Assembly: GCA_003022845.1 (NCBI GenBank)
Contig: PXSF01000085.1
Location: 1,345-38,289, forward strand
Source of the DNA: Halobacteriales archaeon SW_10_66_29
GTDB taxonomy: Archaea > Halobacteriota > Halobacteria > Halobacteriales > Haloarculaceae
DNA: 36,945 nucleotides
Reading direction: 5' to 3'
Shown piece by piece: positions 36,520 through 36,945 of this stretch. The position numbers and the translations under genes were made by a program. A model generated the notes under the pieces. The model saw only the letters and a list, made by a program, of their open reading frames with translations, had not been told where the DNA came from and did no database searches. Position 1 is the first letter of the stretch, and each line of letters starts with the position of its first letter.

Positions 36520-36945
36520 CTACTCCAGCAGCTGGTCGGCGATGGTGTTGCGGAGTATCTCGCTGGTCCCCTCGTAGATCTCGTTGAGCTTGGCGTCGCG
36601 GTAGAACCGCTCGGCCGGAAAGTCCTTGGTGTAGCCGTAGCCGCCGTGGATCTGGATCCCCTCGTTTGCGACCTCGCGGGACACCTCGGAGGCGTACAGC
36701 TTCGCCTGGGCGGCCTCCTTGACGAACTCCTCGCCGCGCATCTTCCTGTCGGCGGCGAGGTGCATCAGCATCCGGGCGGCGTTCGTCTTCGTGTCCATGT
36801 CCGCCAGCTTGTGCTGGATCGCCTGGAACTCACTGATCGGCTGGTCGAACTGCTCGCGGTCCCCCGCGTACCCAAGCGCCTCGTCCAGTGCGGCCTGTGC
36901 GATCCCGACGCCGCGGGCGGCGATGGTGATACGGCCACCGTTGAG
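36520..36945 (-). CDS. Acyl-CoA dehydrogenase, C-terminal part (continues past window end)
   Basis: Minus frame [52 protein letters not shown]...[46 protein letters not shown]. Confidence 0.95.
   Translation of the reverse strand, partial: LNGGRITIAARGVGIAQAALDEALGYAGDREQFDQPISEFQAIQHKLADMDTKTNAARMLMHLAADRKMRGEEFVKEAAQAKLYASEVSREVANEGIQIHGGYGYTKDFPAERFYRDAKLNEIYEGTSEILRNTIADQLLE

Overview
Haloarchaeal (high-GC, acidic proteome, TATA-type promoters) chromosomal window, mostly densely packed core genes. These include ileS, a gamma-CA-like protein, an exported BAAT-like thioesterase, a radical SAM protein, a phasin-like protein, two Tat-exported subtilases, a TIKI/TraB-like protein, tRNA-Thr(GGT), valS, a GT4, a HalX response regulator, dnaG, DUF92, a degenerate UppS-like protein, an HTR-like ATPase, an ACAD10/11-like kinase plus acyl-CoA dehydrogenase pair, a pabB-pabA-pabC-like cluster and an NDP-sugar pyrophosphorylase. 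I saw no CRISPR array, rRNA, intact transposase or clear defence island. Best leads: (1) a ~530 bp non-coding IS200/IS605-like MITE (PATE-like), capped by two TGAA-loop palindromes, with a run of strong hairpins inside; (2) an apparent deletion fusing the end of the UppS-like gene to the start of the HTR-like ATPase gene; (3) in-frame palindromic insertions in unrelated conserved genes; (4) an orphan inverted protease-propeptide (I9-like) fragment beside a subtilase with cohesin/dockerin-like C-terminal domains; (5) a 16-bp perfect inverted repeat bounding ~111 bp; (6) a split ACAD10/11-type 4-hydroxyacyl-CoA module; (7) a TIKI-fold candidate with two GX2H motifs. All assignments come from reading motifs by eye; no database search was run.
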